Source: Okeania sp. KiyG1
GTDB lineage: Bacteria > Cyanobacteriota > Cyanobacteriia > Cyanobacteriales > Microcoleaceae
Reading direction: 5' to 3'
Assembly (NCBI RefSeq): GCF_014132355.1
Contig: NZ_BLZO01000085.1
Coordinates: 124,001-188,000 of the forward strand
Length of the DNA stretch: 64,000 bases
Position 1 is the stretch's first letter, and the number at the start of each line of letters is the position of its first letter. The translations under genes and the position numbers were made by a program. Positions 28,522 to 37,908 of the stretch are shown here, in pieces. Under the pieces are notes generated by a model. It was given only the letters and a program-made list of their open reading frames with translations. It was not told the origin of the DNA and ran no database searches.

Positions 28522-31500
28522 ATGCTAAATCATTCATTTCAACAACCACGCAGAAATCTTTCTAGTCGTTCGTTTAAAAATCAAGATTTGAGAGGTGCAG
28601 ATTTCTCTTATGCAGATATTAGAGGAGCAGATTTTACTGGGGCAAATCTTAGGGATGCTAAGTTCAACTATGCTTTAGCAGGATTAACAAAACCTCAGAC
28701 TAGACTTATTTTTATTTTGGTAGTTATCCTATCTATAGTTGCAGCTATGGCTGTATATGTTGCTGGTTATATTCCGATCAAATTTATTCTTAATCAAATA
28801 AACCAATCAATTCCTATTTATATCAGTTTAGTTCTTTTAATTCTGCAAGAACTTGGAAGTATTGGCTTATTAGTAGTCGCAATTCGTCAAGGAGTTCAAA
28901 GAGCTATAGGATATTTATTTCCTGTAATTTCTCTAATGATAATAACAATTCCAATATTGGCAGTATTTGGCGTGCCTGAATATCAAGTTATGGAATGGTT
29001 GATTTTTTTTGGAGGATGTTTAAGCTTTTTAGGAATTTTTGTATTAATTTTTAGTCTTAGTTTAGCAGTAGCTTTAGCTGAAATTATTTCTGGTAAGTGG
29101 TTGGCAAATATAGTGTTTATTGGAACAGTTACTCTGTCTATTGGAGGAATTATTACTAAAATTTTGCACGACTATGACCGAGATAATATGACTCTTTGGT
29201 GGGTAGCTATTATCCTATCTGTAGGTATCTCCTTAACTTTTATATTAATAGCTCAATATCTGGCAAAAAAGATATTAGCCGAAGACGAAAAAAATATTTT
29301 TATCCGACAATTAGCTGTTGCCATTGGAACTATAGGAAGCACCAATTTTGAAAATGCTAATTTAACCGATGCCGACTTTAGTCATGCCATTCTCAAAAGC
29401 ACAAATTTTCGATTTGCTAATACTACTAGAACATTCTGGCGAGAAACCAAATATTTAAAATTTGCCAGAGTCGAAGCAACTATATTAGTAGATATAAAAG
29501 TCAGAGAATTATTAATAACTGGATATGGAAGAGGCCAACAATATATAGGAGCAAACTTAAGAGGGGCAAACCTCATGTGTGCCGATCTGAGTAACGCCAA
29601 TTTAAAACTAGCAAACTTAGGGGAAGCTTCCCTAAAAGCTGCTTGTTTAAACAATGCAAATTTAACAGAAGTATCAGCAATAGGCACTAATTTTACCAAC
29701 GCTCAAATGTCAGGAACTTGCTTAGAAGCTTGGAATATTGACTACACTACTATCCTCGATTATATTGAATCAAAATATATCTATTTATTAGAGGAACCAT
29801 TACCAGAAACTTGCGATAGAGAGCGTCGCCCTAGTAGTGGATATTTTCAACCGGGAGACTTTACAAAATTATTCACAGAAGTCTTGAATACTGTGGATTT
29901 AATTTTCCGAAATGGGGTGGATGCTAAAGCTTTTGTGTCATCTTTCCAACAGATACAAGTGGAAAAAGAGGGCATACCGATGAGAATTCAAAGTATGGAA
30001 AATAAAGGTGATGGAGTAGTGGTAATTAGAATTGATGTCCCCCCAGAAACGGAGAAAGAAAAAATACATCGGGAGTTTCTGCAATTATATGATGAAAATT
30101 TGAGAGTGCTAGAGGAAAAATATCAGAAAGAATTGCAAGAAATCAAACGACAGATAAATCAAAATATTCAGGAAGGTGAGAGAAAATATCAGATAGAGTT
30201 GGCAGAAATAGAGAGAAAATATCAGATAGAGTTGGCAGAAATAAAGAAACAAAATGTTCGTTCAGAAGAGCAAAAGAATTACATGATGTCTTTGGTTGAC
30301 CAGATATTTCAAAAATCAACATCTTCTAATTATTTGGTGACTCTCAATTTTGAAGCGGGAAATTTTGAAACAGGTTTTCCAGTTATTAGAGCAAATATTT
30401 GGTCAGACTCTCATCCTTTACCAATTTCTTTTAGGGGTAACCTAACCCCCAAATTAGAAATTCCTCAGCTATATCAAGACTGGAGAGAAAAATATGAACA
30501 ATTAACAGAATTACATAGTCATTTAGGCTTGCTTCCTAGAATTAAAATGAAGAAGGAACAGACAACAAATTTTTCCAAAAAAGATATAGAGAAGAAAGCT
30601 CAGAAAATAATTAGTCAGATTCGGGAATTAGAGAAAGAGTGGCGATCGCTCCTTAATAACTGGTTGAACGATCCAAATTTTAACCGCATAGAAAAGGAGC
30701 TACGAACTAAATTTAATCCCTCAGACAAAGTAAGGTTAATTATCCAATCTGAAGATATTTTAATTCAGCGTCTTCCCTGGCACTTATGGAACTTTTTCTC
30801 AGATTATCTATTTGCTGAAACTGCTATAGGTTTGCCAGAAGCTAACCGAGTCGAAAAGTTTAATGTTGCTAGGGGAATAATCCGCATCTTAGCAATTTTT
30901 GGAGATGACAAAGGGATAAATATTGAAGCAGATAAACAATATTTATCTAGTTTATCCAGAGAAGCAGAAATTGTTTCTCTAGTTAAACCAAGTCGCCAAG
31001 AACTAGACCAAAAATTATGGGATGAAAAAGGTTGGGATATTATTTGTTTTTCTGGTCATAGTGAAAGTAAAGCTGATGGCAGTACCGGATGTTTTTATTT
31101 AGGAAATGAAACAAAAATGACAATTGAAGAATTAGAACAATCCCTGGCAACAGCTATTAGTAAAGGTTTACAATTAGCGATTTTTAATTCTTGCGATGGA
31201 TTAGGTTTAGCTCGACAACTTGCTAGGTTACATATTCCGGCAATTATTGTTATGAGAGAGAAAGGGCCAGATATAGTTACCCATAAATTTTTACAGGATT
31301 TTCTAGAGTTATTTGCTAGTGGAAAATCTCTATATATTTCTGTGCGACAAGCGAGGGAAAAATTACAAGTAATAGAAGATAAATTTCCTGGTGCGAGTTG
31401 GTTGCCAGTTATTTGTCAAAATTCCGCAGAAATACCTCCTAGTTGGCAAAGTTTACAAATTTCTCATGCCAATTTTGAGGGTGGTTTGACCAAATTATTA

Positions 31501-31776
31501 TCGTCTATTGAAACTGAAAAGTTTAAACGCCTCGCTTCAAAGCAAAAAAGTCTACTTCAACATTATTATGAATTGACAAATCTCTCAGAGTTATCTAAAC
31601 ATGAAGCCGAACAAATGGAAAAAATACTTGAAAGAGCAGAATCAGACGATTTACTAAATTATTGGATTGAAAAAATAGATCGCTTAGTTTATGAGGATTT
31701 AGGTTTATTTACTGAAGAAAAGCTTGACTATTATGAGAAGCAAAAAACAAGGGGTAAAGAATTTTTTGTTGATTAA
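28522..31776 (+). CDS. Pentapeptide-repeat membrane protein with CHAT protease domain (copy 2)
   Basis: 1084 residues, paralogue of the gene at 23910. Layout: pentapeptide block (13-56), membrane segments (58-250), pentapeptide block (273-413), the linker with RNGVDAKAFVSSFQ and PPETEKEKIHREF, coiled coil (510-583), then CHAT with FSGHSES (His near 845) and FNSCDGLGLA (Cys near 890), and a C-terminal helical tail (973-1084, with ASKQKSLLQHYYELTNLSEL). The coiled coil has an internal duplication (ERKYQIELAEI twice) absent in copy 1. AGGAGT precedes the ATG by ten bases. Downstream of the sigma-like gene by 203 bases. No separate substrate gene is visible. Confidence 0.85.
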   Translation: MLNHSFQQPRRNLSSRSFKNQDLRGADFSYADIRGADFTGANLRDAKFNYALAGLTKPQTRLIFILVVILSIVAAMAVYVAGYIPIKFILNQINQSIPIYISLVLLILQELGSIGLLVVAIRQGVQRAIGYLFPVISLMIITIPILAVFGVPEYQVMEWLIFFGGCLSFLGIFVLIFSLSLAVALAEIISGKWLANIVFIGTVTLSIGGIITKILHDYDRDNMTLWWVAIILSVGISLTFILIAQYLAKKILAEDEKNIFIRQLAVAIGTIGSTNFENANLTDADFSHAILKSTNFRFANTTRTFWRETKYLKFARVEATILVDIKVRELLITGYGRGQQYIGANLRGANLMCADLSNANLKLANLGEASLKAACLNNANLTEVSAIGTNFTNAQMSGTCLEAWNIDYTTILDYIESKYIYLLEEPLPETCDRERRPSSGYFQPGDFTKLFTEVLNTVDLIFRNGVDAKAFVSSFQQIQVEKEGIPMRIQSMENKGDGVVVIRIDVPPETEKEKIHREFLQLYDENLRVLEEKYQKELQEIKRQINQNIQEGERKYQIELAEIERKYQIELAEIKKQNVRSEEQKNYMMSLVDQIFQKSTSSNYLVTLNFEAGNFETGFPVIRANIWSDSHPLPISFRGNLTPKLEIPQLYQDWREKYEQLTELHSHLGLLPRIKMKKEQTTNFSKKDIEKKAQKIISQIRELEKEWRSLLNNWLNDPNFNRIEKELRTKFNPSDKVRLIIQSEDILIQRLPWHLWNFFSDYLFAETAIGLPEANRVEKFNVARGIIRILAIFGDDKGINIEADKQYLSSLSREAEIVSLVKPSRQELDQKLWDEKGWDIICFSGHSESKADGSTGCFYLGNETKMTIEELEQSLATAISKGLQLAIFNSCDGLGLARQLARLHIPAIIVMREKGPDIVTHKFLQDFLELFASGKSLYISVRQAREKLQVIEDKFPGASWLPVICQNSAEIPPSWQSLQISHANFEGGLTKLLSSIETEKFKRLASKQKSLLQHYYELTNLSELSKHEAEQMEKILERAESDDLLNYWIEKIDRLVYEDLGLFTEEKLDYYEKQKTRGKEFFVD

Positions 31777-32048
31777 GATGTAAGCATTTCCTGCGGAATG
31801 ATGTTGTAGCTAGACAAATTAGGTTTAGCTCAACAAAAAATATATTTGTTGAGTTAATCTTTGGGAAGCAATCTAAGTTTTTCAACTAAATATACAAGAA
31901 ACTATTTTTCTGATTAGATATCTAGCAGACTTGATAATCAGAAGCAAAAGAAAGTAATTTCTAAATCAATTCCAAAATTACCGAACTTCTGGATAAAATA
32001 CTCTCCCAGAATCTTGAGAGAGCTAACCAATAAACAAAACTCATTTAA

Positions 32049-32300
32049 TTACTCAAGAACTGTGGCTTTACCCTCCTCCTTAACTTCTTCCTGAATATCA
32101 ACCTTAATTTCCTTAACAGAATCACTATCACTATTTCTTTTATCTACATCGGTCGTAATTTTCAATCCTTTAGGAGTTACTTCAAGATGAAAAAGATATC
32201 GACCGTTAATCATGTGAATTGTGGTTAAAGCTCCAATAGAAAAAATGAGAACTCCGCAAAGTGGTAAGGTCAGTTGCCAGACCGGAAACTTTTGCTTCAT
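32049..32300 (-). CDS. Small single-pass membrane protein, acidic tail
   Basis: 83 residues: an N-terminal membrane segment (about 10-30, LTLPLCGVLIFSIGALTTIH), then a soluble acidic tail with many Asp, Glu and Lys (EIKVDIQEEVKEEGKATVLE). Convergent with the CHAT operon. No family recognised. A short Lys-rich N terminus and a central Gly-Leu motif are the only signals; coding status moderately likely. Confidence 0.5.
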   Translation of the reverse strand: MKQKFPVWQLTLPLCGVLIFSIGALTTIHMINGRYLFHLEVTPKGLKITTDVDKRNSDSDSVKEIKVDIQEEVKEEGKATVLE

Positions 32301-33630
32301 AAAATACTTACCTCGTGGTTAAATAAATGTATTTTTTAGAGAGAGTTCCTACTAACTTCAGACTTACTTTTAATCCCTCTATATATTTATGTGGCTTTTC
32401 AATGAGGTGTCGTGACACTGTTTCCACAAAACTACTAAAATCATCCCGCATTTATGCAATGCCTACTAAATTTAGCGATCGCCAACCAAAATCTCTAACC
32501 TTTCACAACTGCTACCAAAATTTTCACTTTCTTCTCAGGAAAGCGATCGCTAATTATCAAAAAGTAGCTTTAAAGCAAAAATTAGACAAGAAGAAAAGTA
32601 TAGGTTTAACTTATCAAGTAAGCTATTAAAATTGTTTATTCTTATTAAACAAGTCCTGATTTTTCCCAAATCATTACAAAATATTTCACGAACTTGCGTT
32701 ATTTCAGCAATTTGGTATCATACTGATACATAGCTTATTGTGCCAATGTTGTATTTAAAAATAAGAAATTTTGTCTAAAAAAAGCTACAACCTTCTATTT
32801 TTCGTAAATATAGAGTGCAAAAATTTATACTTTCTCCACGGTTGAATAAATCTCAAAAAAACAAATTTTGAATAGGTATTAGTGCTTAAGCAATTATAGC
32901 CATTGACAGATTTCTTTTTATAGGGTAAAAAAAAATTTTACTTCAAGATAAAATATGTCAGAAATGTCCAGATAATGCTCGATCTATAATTTTGTTCTTA
33001 GAGCGATCGCCAATCAAAATTTTTAATCTCAACTTCAAGAGGCGATCGCGCAAAATTATAGTGGTTTTCATAACAATGAAACACAGACTAAGAACTGCAA
33101 TTTTTGTAGAGACCCTCTATGGAAAGTCTCTACTATGGTCTAACAAAACTCAAACCTATGCGGGATAATGTGAACAAAGCAGCCAGATTTGTTATCAACT
33201 GCTTCATTTAGCATCAAATGGGTACAGTAGTTTTTGGGTGGAATCAACTTAGAATCTAGGGTGTTTTAACCCCTAGAGACATCAATTCTATAAAAAGCAG
33301 TAAAAAAATTCTTTCAAATCTTTTGATTCCTAAATTCTGAATTATATCTTAGTGATGAAAAAACCTATACTTCATTATACAGGGCAAATATCCCTATTAT
33401 GGGACTAGCAAAAAAATAGACTACCAGCTAATTGATAGAGTAGAGATTGCTTCGGCTGGCTTGACTATTTCCGATTGAGATTGAGTCTCATGTTACCGCC
33501 TCGATTCGGACAGCCACGGAACTTTTTATACACTAATAATCGGTACTTTATTAAGTTGCAAATCCCTATTCTCGCTCCTTATTCCCTACTCCCTACTCCA
33601 TTATTTATAAGTATTCAAGCAGACATGATA
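32301..33630. other. Gene-free stretch with HIP1 clusters and a transposase remnant
   Basis: Four HIP1 octamers or near copies (32475, 32546, 33002, 33043), an ORF at 32327-32629 that I do not trust, and a tnpB remnant at 33158-33250. The words GCGATCGCCAAYCAAAAT at 32475 and 33002 are a short direct repeat. Nothing else coding seen. Confidence 0.5.
33158..33250 (+). pseudogene. Fragment of an IS605-type tnpB
   Basis: Reads MRDNVNKAARFVINCFI, a stop, then HQMGTVVFGWNQ in one frame, which aligns with RDGINKAARIVINHC ... GTIVFGWNKG of the tnpB at 56311-57606 (RuvC II region). Only about 31 codons remain. It shows the same TnpB lineage was once inserted here or that a fragment was left by deletion. 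Confidence 0.7.
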
Positions 33631-34419
33631 TTATTCTTCTACCAAAGGGAATAATTCTAACTGATAACGATACAAGGCTACGGGATGATTACCTGCTACA
33701 AAATAATCAGGGTCTTGAGGTGATAAATAAATAGCAGTTATCTGATTTGCCTCAATTATTTCTCCTTGATTTTCATCGAGAATGTGATGATAATCTGTAG
33801 TTGTTTCTACCTCATTTAAGTAAATCATAGTCTCACCCTGAAATAGTTGCTGAGTTATTTCGCAGGTAATAAAATTATCTAGGTTTAATTGTTCCCTTGC
33901 CCTATTGGTAATAACTGAAACTAACTCTAGATTATCTCGCAAAATAGTTGTCTGACGATTAGGATTATTTTGGTCAATTTTTACAGATAAAATTGCATCG
34001 TCGCCCAAAAGTGCTTTGCCAATATTTAATCCGTTAAATTCTCGATCTGCAATAACTGCTTCTGGGGGTAAGTCTGATTTTTCAGTAGACCAATATATGG
34101 GCAAATTAATTAATTTTTTTGGGGATATTTCTTCGATATTCAAGTTTGGCTCGAACTTAAGAAATCGAACTTGAAAATTTACTGATTTATGCAAATATTT
34201 ACGATTATTTTCAAAGCCTGGCGTAACAATTTCTGGGGCTAACGGTGCAACCATATCTATTAAAGTACTTTTAACATTCCAATTTCCTGCCATCCAGTCT
34301 GGATAAATTAAGTCTTCTTTAGCAATGCTAATTGATGGTTTATTTTCCCAGTGAGGAAAATCATTAATTCTGGAAGTAAGCGTTTCTGCTATTGCATTAT
34401 TAGCCCTCAGCAAAATCAT
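33631..34419 (-). CDS. DUF6816-like cyanobacterial/plastid protein
   Basis: 262 residues, soluble after a probable signal segment. Segments FPHWENKPS, DLIYPDWMAGNWNVKSTLIDMVAPLAPEIVTPGFENNRKYL and EFNGLNIGKALLGDDAILSVKIDQN look like the DUF6816 family shared by cyanobacteria and plant chloroplasts (family name from memory). The ATG at 34419 cuts off what reads as a signal peptide upstream: the frame is open back to a TAG, giving KNHQKLWQVIWSLCLTTMI before the ATG, with no canonical start codon there. So the gene may use a non-canonical start, or has lost its start. Function unknown; probable thylakoid-lumen protein. Confidence 0.6.
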   Translation of the reverse strand: MILLRANNAIAETLTSRINDFPHWENKPSISIAKEDLIYPDWMAGNWNVKSTLIDMVAPLAPEIVTPGFENNRKYLHKSVNFQVRFLKFEPNLNIEEISPKKLINLPIYWSTEKSDLPPEAVIADREFNGLNIGKALLGDDAILSVKIDQNNPNRQTTILRDNLELVSVITNRAREQLNLDNFITCEITQQLFQGETMIYLNEVETTTDYHHILDENQGEIIEANQITAIYLSPQDPDYFVAGNHPVALYRYQLELFPLVEE

Positions 34420-34536
34420 TGTAGTTAAACATAAACTCCAAATTACTTGCCATAATTTTTGATGATTTTTCTAGATTTTTGCATTATTATAGTCGAGATT
34501 ATTTTTTGAATAATTTCCTAGTGTACCATTTTTATT

Positions 34537-35225
34537 AGACATCTCCGGAAAAGAGGGAGTAGGGTTCAACAATTAATAATTAATAATTAATAATTAGGGT
34601 TTGCGCTCAAAAGTCTTTTTGCTGAGGCAGGGAATAGGGAATAGGGAATAGGGAATAGTTAAGAGTCAGGAGGAACGGGGAGTTATAGAGAAGGTGATCG
34701 TTAATGATAGCAAGAGTGATTTTTCTGCCCCCCTCACCCCAAAATCCTCACTTTTTCAGCATGAAGAGCTAAAACAGGCGCACAATTTATAGACCCAAAA
34801 AGGCTAAAAGCTTTATCTGTAAATGCTTTTAGATTTAATCAGCAAGCCCTAATTAATAATTACCTCTCCTTGAAAACAAGAGGATTGACAAAGAGATGAA
34901 AATTTTTTATCTCTTGGTCGATTGGATATGGCGAGGTCTCCTCACTGGCCGACCATGGACCAAGAGAAAAGAGACTATTCCTTATGTCAAGCTCCTTATT
35001 ACAGAGGTACTGTTTTGCTACTGCACAACTCCGTTAACGCTCCGCGACTGAACAGCGTAGCTCCTCCGGAAGAGGCTAACTGATAACTGATAACTGATAA
35101 CTGAAATGACTCATTCCTCCTGACTCCTGAGGACTCAAAACAGTTATTTATTAAATTGATATAATACCTAAACCTACCACTCAATACCTACCACTCAATA
35201 CCTACCACCTACCACCTAATTATAT
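34537..35225. repeat. Composite of family B half, family C and family A pieces
   Basis: 34537-34570 is a half family B (ATTAGACATCTCC ... GAGGGAGTAGGG), 34597-34856 a family C element (AGGGTTTGCGCTC ... TAATCAGCAAGCCCTAATTA), and 34855-34960 the left part of a family A element (CTCTCCTTGAAAACAAGAGG, TCTTGGTCGATTGGATATGG). 35094-35215 has TGATAACTGATAACTG and ATACCTACCACTCAATACC runs. No gene. Confidence 0.6.
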
Positions 35226-35585
35226 TCAAGTATCTTGATAATTTAAAAATGAACTTAAAGTAACACAATCTCCTTGTTCTTGAGATTCAAATAAGGCTTC
35301 TTCTGCTGCTAAAAACAGACTACTAGGTTCATTTTCGCTAGGAATTGTACAAGCAATTCCCATACTCATAGTTACTATAGAATTAGGTAAATTAGTCAAT
35401 ATATCTCTATCAGGAGATAAAGTTAGTTCTTTGATTTCCCGAATAATTATTTCAGCAATAGAAATTGCTTTTACGCCATCTATTTTCGGCAAAATTATTA
35501 TAAACTGTTCGTTTTCTTTGTTGAAATGTATATTTTTAATATCCTGTAAAATTAGAGAAATTTTTTTGATATAATTTGTAAACAA
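35226..35585 (-). CDS. Degenerate GGDEF domain, C-terminal half of the split ATPase gene
   Basis: 119 codons, -1 frame relative to the ATPase frame (overlap 34 bases). Follows the GGDEF fold order: helix, then NEQFIIILPKIDG where an active diguanylate cyclase would have GGDEFxxxLP, then VTMSMGIACTIPSENEPSSLF (normally SxGxA...) and AEEALFESQEQGDC (normally ALYxAKxxGRN). Key residues GG[D/E]EF are gone, so no cyclase activity is expected; a receptor-type role or decay is possible. No Shine-Dalgarno found at its own start. Confidence 0.75.
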   Translation of the reverse strand: MFTNYIKKISLILQDIKNIHFNKENEQFIIILPKIDGVKAISIAEIIIREIKELTLSPDRDILTNLPNSIVTMSMGIACTIPSENEPSSLFLAAEEALFESQEQGDCVTLSSFLNYQDT

Positions 35586-36865
35586 TTCTGACTAAATTTA
35601 GTTCCATATTGATTTTGATAAACTGTATAATTATCTATTTCACCTAAAATCAAAGCAATAGGATAATTTTCAGCGACTATATTATCCCATTCTATCTTAG
35701 TGTAGAAGTTAAAAAAATCATGATTACTCATTTTTACAGAATTAATATTTGTAAAAACTTGTGGATGTAGATCGTCTTGATTTTTGTTTTTTTCTGTCAC
35801 AGTTCTACCGCTTGTAACCCCTAATTTTTGCCCTTGAAAATAGAGAGAATATAACTTACAGCAAGGAACACAAATATTTCCATCTATTTTGACTAATCCT
35901 AAATTTTCTAGTTGATAAGTAATAATCGGTTCCAATTGAATATTTGTTGGTTCTGTAATTAGCTGTGTAAATGTAGCTGCCAGTGCTGATTGTTTTTGCA
36001 ATACCATCCATAAACTGCGTAAATAATCACTATAAATTCCTCTTTGAGTAGGAGCATCTCTTAATAATTCTTCAAAAGTTAAATTGTGATGATATAAATT
36101 ATCTAAAGCTAGATGTACTAAATAGGGATGTCCGCCTACTAAATTCATCAGTTCTTGTATTTGTTCTTCCTGCAACTTCAGTCCATAACGTTGAGCAAAA
36201 TCTTTAACTTGTTCTTGTGTAAATTCAGATAATTTAATGGCTAAACCAAGATTAAATGGCGATTGATTCACACTTAATGAAACATATATTTCAGTAGTAT
36301 GAACTAACACTAATCGTAGTTTTTTCCAAATTTCTACTATCCGAGCTTGTTCATGCCAAAATCGTAATAATGGTAAAAAATCCTGAGTAATTTTAGTATA
36401 TTTAAAGACGCAATTAACTTCTTTAAAAATCAACACTACAGGAGTATCAATTTCATGTAATAATTCTTCAACAAAAATCGTACAACATACTTTATATCCT
36501 ATATCTTCGTCCCAATAATCATCTATATTATAAGTAGATTTTATCTGTCTAGTAAGATTAATACAAAACCAACGTAAAAATTTTTCTGTACTCTCAAAAA
36601 CTGCTGTATCAGTCTCTAAAAAATCTATAGTGATGATTCGGTAATCTAAAGTTTTAGTATAGTTAATCAATCGTAGTAGGAAAGAAGTTTTTCCTACTTG
36701 CCTCGGCCCTCTAATCCTAATCAAACTACCTGGAGTAGCAATTTCTTGATATGCATGTTCTTCGCAAGGCGATCGCTCAATATAAAATCTGGAGTTAAGT
36801 GCTATAGGTGCTCCGGGACGATCTGGCCTAGGAGCTATACTTTCTGAGTGAGGAATATATGTCAT
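35552..36865 (-). CDS. AAA-like ATPase with start of a degenerate GGDEF domain (split gene)
   Basis: 437 codons. Residues about 1-330 form a STAND/AAA_35-type ATPase common in cyanobacteria: Walker A RGPRQVGKTS near residue 55, Walker B-like TPVVLIFKEVNCVFKY, and LNLVGGHPYLVHLALDNLYHH. A GGDEF fold begins near residue 395 (NYPIALILGEIDNYTVYQNQ). The frame stops at 35552 inside the run ATA TCA AAA AAA TTT CTC TAA; the rest of GGDEF is in the -1 frame in 35226-35585. The site is a canonical slippery heptamer A-AAA-AAA, so one base fewer in the A run or programmed slippage are both possible. Signalling protein; the GGDEF motif itself is absent (see next entry). Confidence 0.8.
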   Translation of the reverse strand: MTYIPHSESIAPRPDRPGAPIALNSRFYIERSPCEEHAYQEIATPGSLIRIRGPRQVGKTSFLLRLINYTKTLDYRIITIDFLETDTAVFESTEKFLRWFCINLTRQIKSTYNIDDYWDEDIGYKVCCTIFVEELLHEIDTPVVLIFKEVNCVFKYTKITQDFLPLLRFWHEQARIVEIWKKLRLVLVHTTEIYVSLSVNQSPFNLGLAIKLSEFTQEQVKDFAQRYGLKLQEEQIQELMNLVGGHPYLVHLALDNLYHHNLTFEELLRDAPTQRGIYSDYLRSLWMVLQKQSALAATFTQLITEPTNIQLEPIITYQLENLGLVKIDGNICVPCCKLYSLYFQGQKLGVTSGRTVTEKNKNQDDLHPQVFTNINSVKMSNHDFFNFYTKIEWDNIVAENYPIALILGEIDNYTVYQNQYGTKFSQNCLQIISKKFL

Positions 36866-37908
36866 CAGATTTAAAAGATTTTGTATACATTTATAGCAAT
36901 TTTAGCTTTATTAGACTACAGTTCTATATCAGCTCTCTACAAGGATTATAGTTTTTACTGAGTATTCTATCTTCCTGAAAACTGCTCTAATTTATATTCA
37001 GATATAGCTAGTTTAAATGAATCGTGAAAAACTCAAAAATAGGTGAATTTTTTGTAATTCCTACCCTTGCTTTATAGTTCCTAAATTATATGGATATTCT
37101 CTAACAGTTCCAAATCTAAGGCTGATTTTATTTGTATAAATCTCATACTATTTGATTTCGTATTTACATTCTCAATTTAACTCAATATCTAATTTTATAT
37201 TTGTCTTTATTACTAAATACTTAATAATACTAATACTACCGGAAAATTGATAATTTATATGTAAGCATTTCCTGCGGAATGCTGCGCAAACAGCTATTAG
37301 CTGTCAGCTCTCAGCTCTCATGAGGCGAATTTAATTAATATAGACTGTTTCAGCCAGCTTTTATAGTAGAATTTAATTCAGACTCAATTAGTAAAGCTTT
37401 TATCTAGAACTAAAAAAAAGCAATAGCTGAAGTCCGTAGTTCCTCCGCAGGAGGCTGGCTGATGGCTGATAACTGACGCCTGAATGCTTAGATTTATATA
37501 TTTTAAGATCGATTATTCAAACATTTTGAATAATACCAAATTCAAGAAAGATTGTTACAGTAAAGTCCCGTGCAAAAGCATAGGAACATTTACACTTGTT
37601 CTCTTTCATTTCTACCACCTAACACCTAACATCTAGAAATCAACCAATGTAGCAATATTTTTTGAAAATGGTATAAAAATCTCCAGAAAAGAGGGAGTAG
37701 GGAGTAGGGACCCACCCCTAACCCCTACTAGGAGGGGAAAAAGGAACCCACCCTAACCCCTCCTAGGAGGGGAAAAATTGATAATTTATGTACGATAATT
37801 GATTTGATTTTTTATTATTGGAGATGTCTAATAAAAATCTATAATGAACAAACTATTTTCTACCTTCCACTCTTTCCTCCTGTCTTGCTGCCATCAAATT
37901 ATTAGTAT
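36866..37908. other. Gene-free stretch with D and B repeats
   Basis: Contains family D pieces at 37262-37320 and 37437-37490 (inverted halves flanking a GCTTTTATCTAGAAC core) and a family B element at 37677-37830 (ATCTCCAGAAAAGAGGG ... GGAGATGTCTA) that encloses CCCACCCCTAACCCCTACTA-type blocks. Nothing coding was seen in 36866-37260. Confidence 0.5.

Noticed and set aside
32327-32629. ORF of 100 codons on plus strand
   Set aside because: Unnatural composition, no Shine-Dalgarno, runs through two HIP1 octamers in a repeat-rich gap; no family features.
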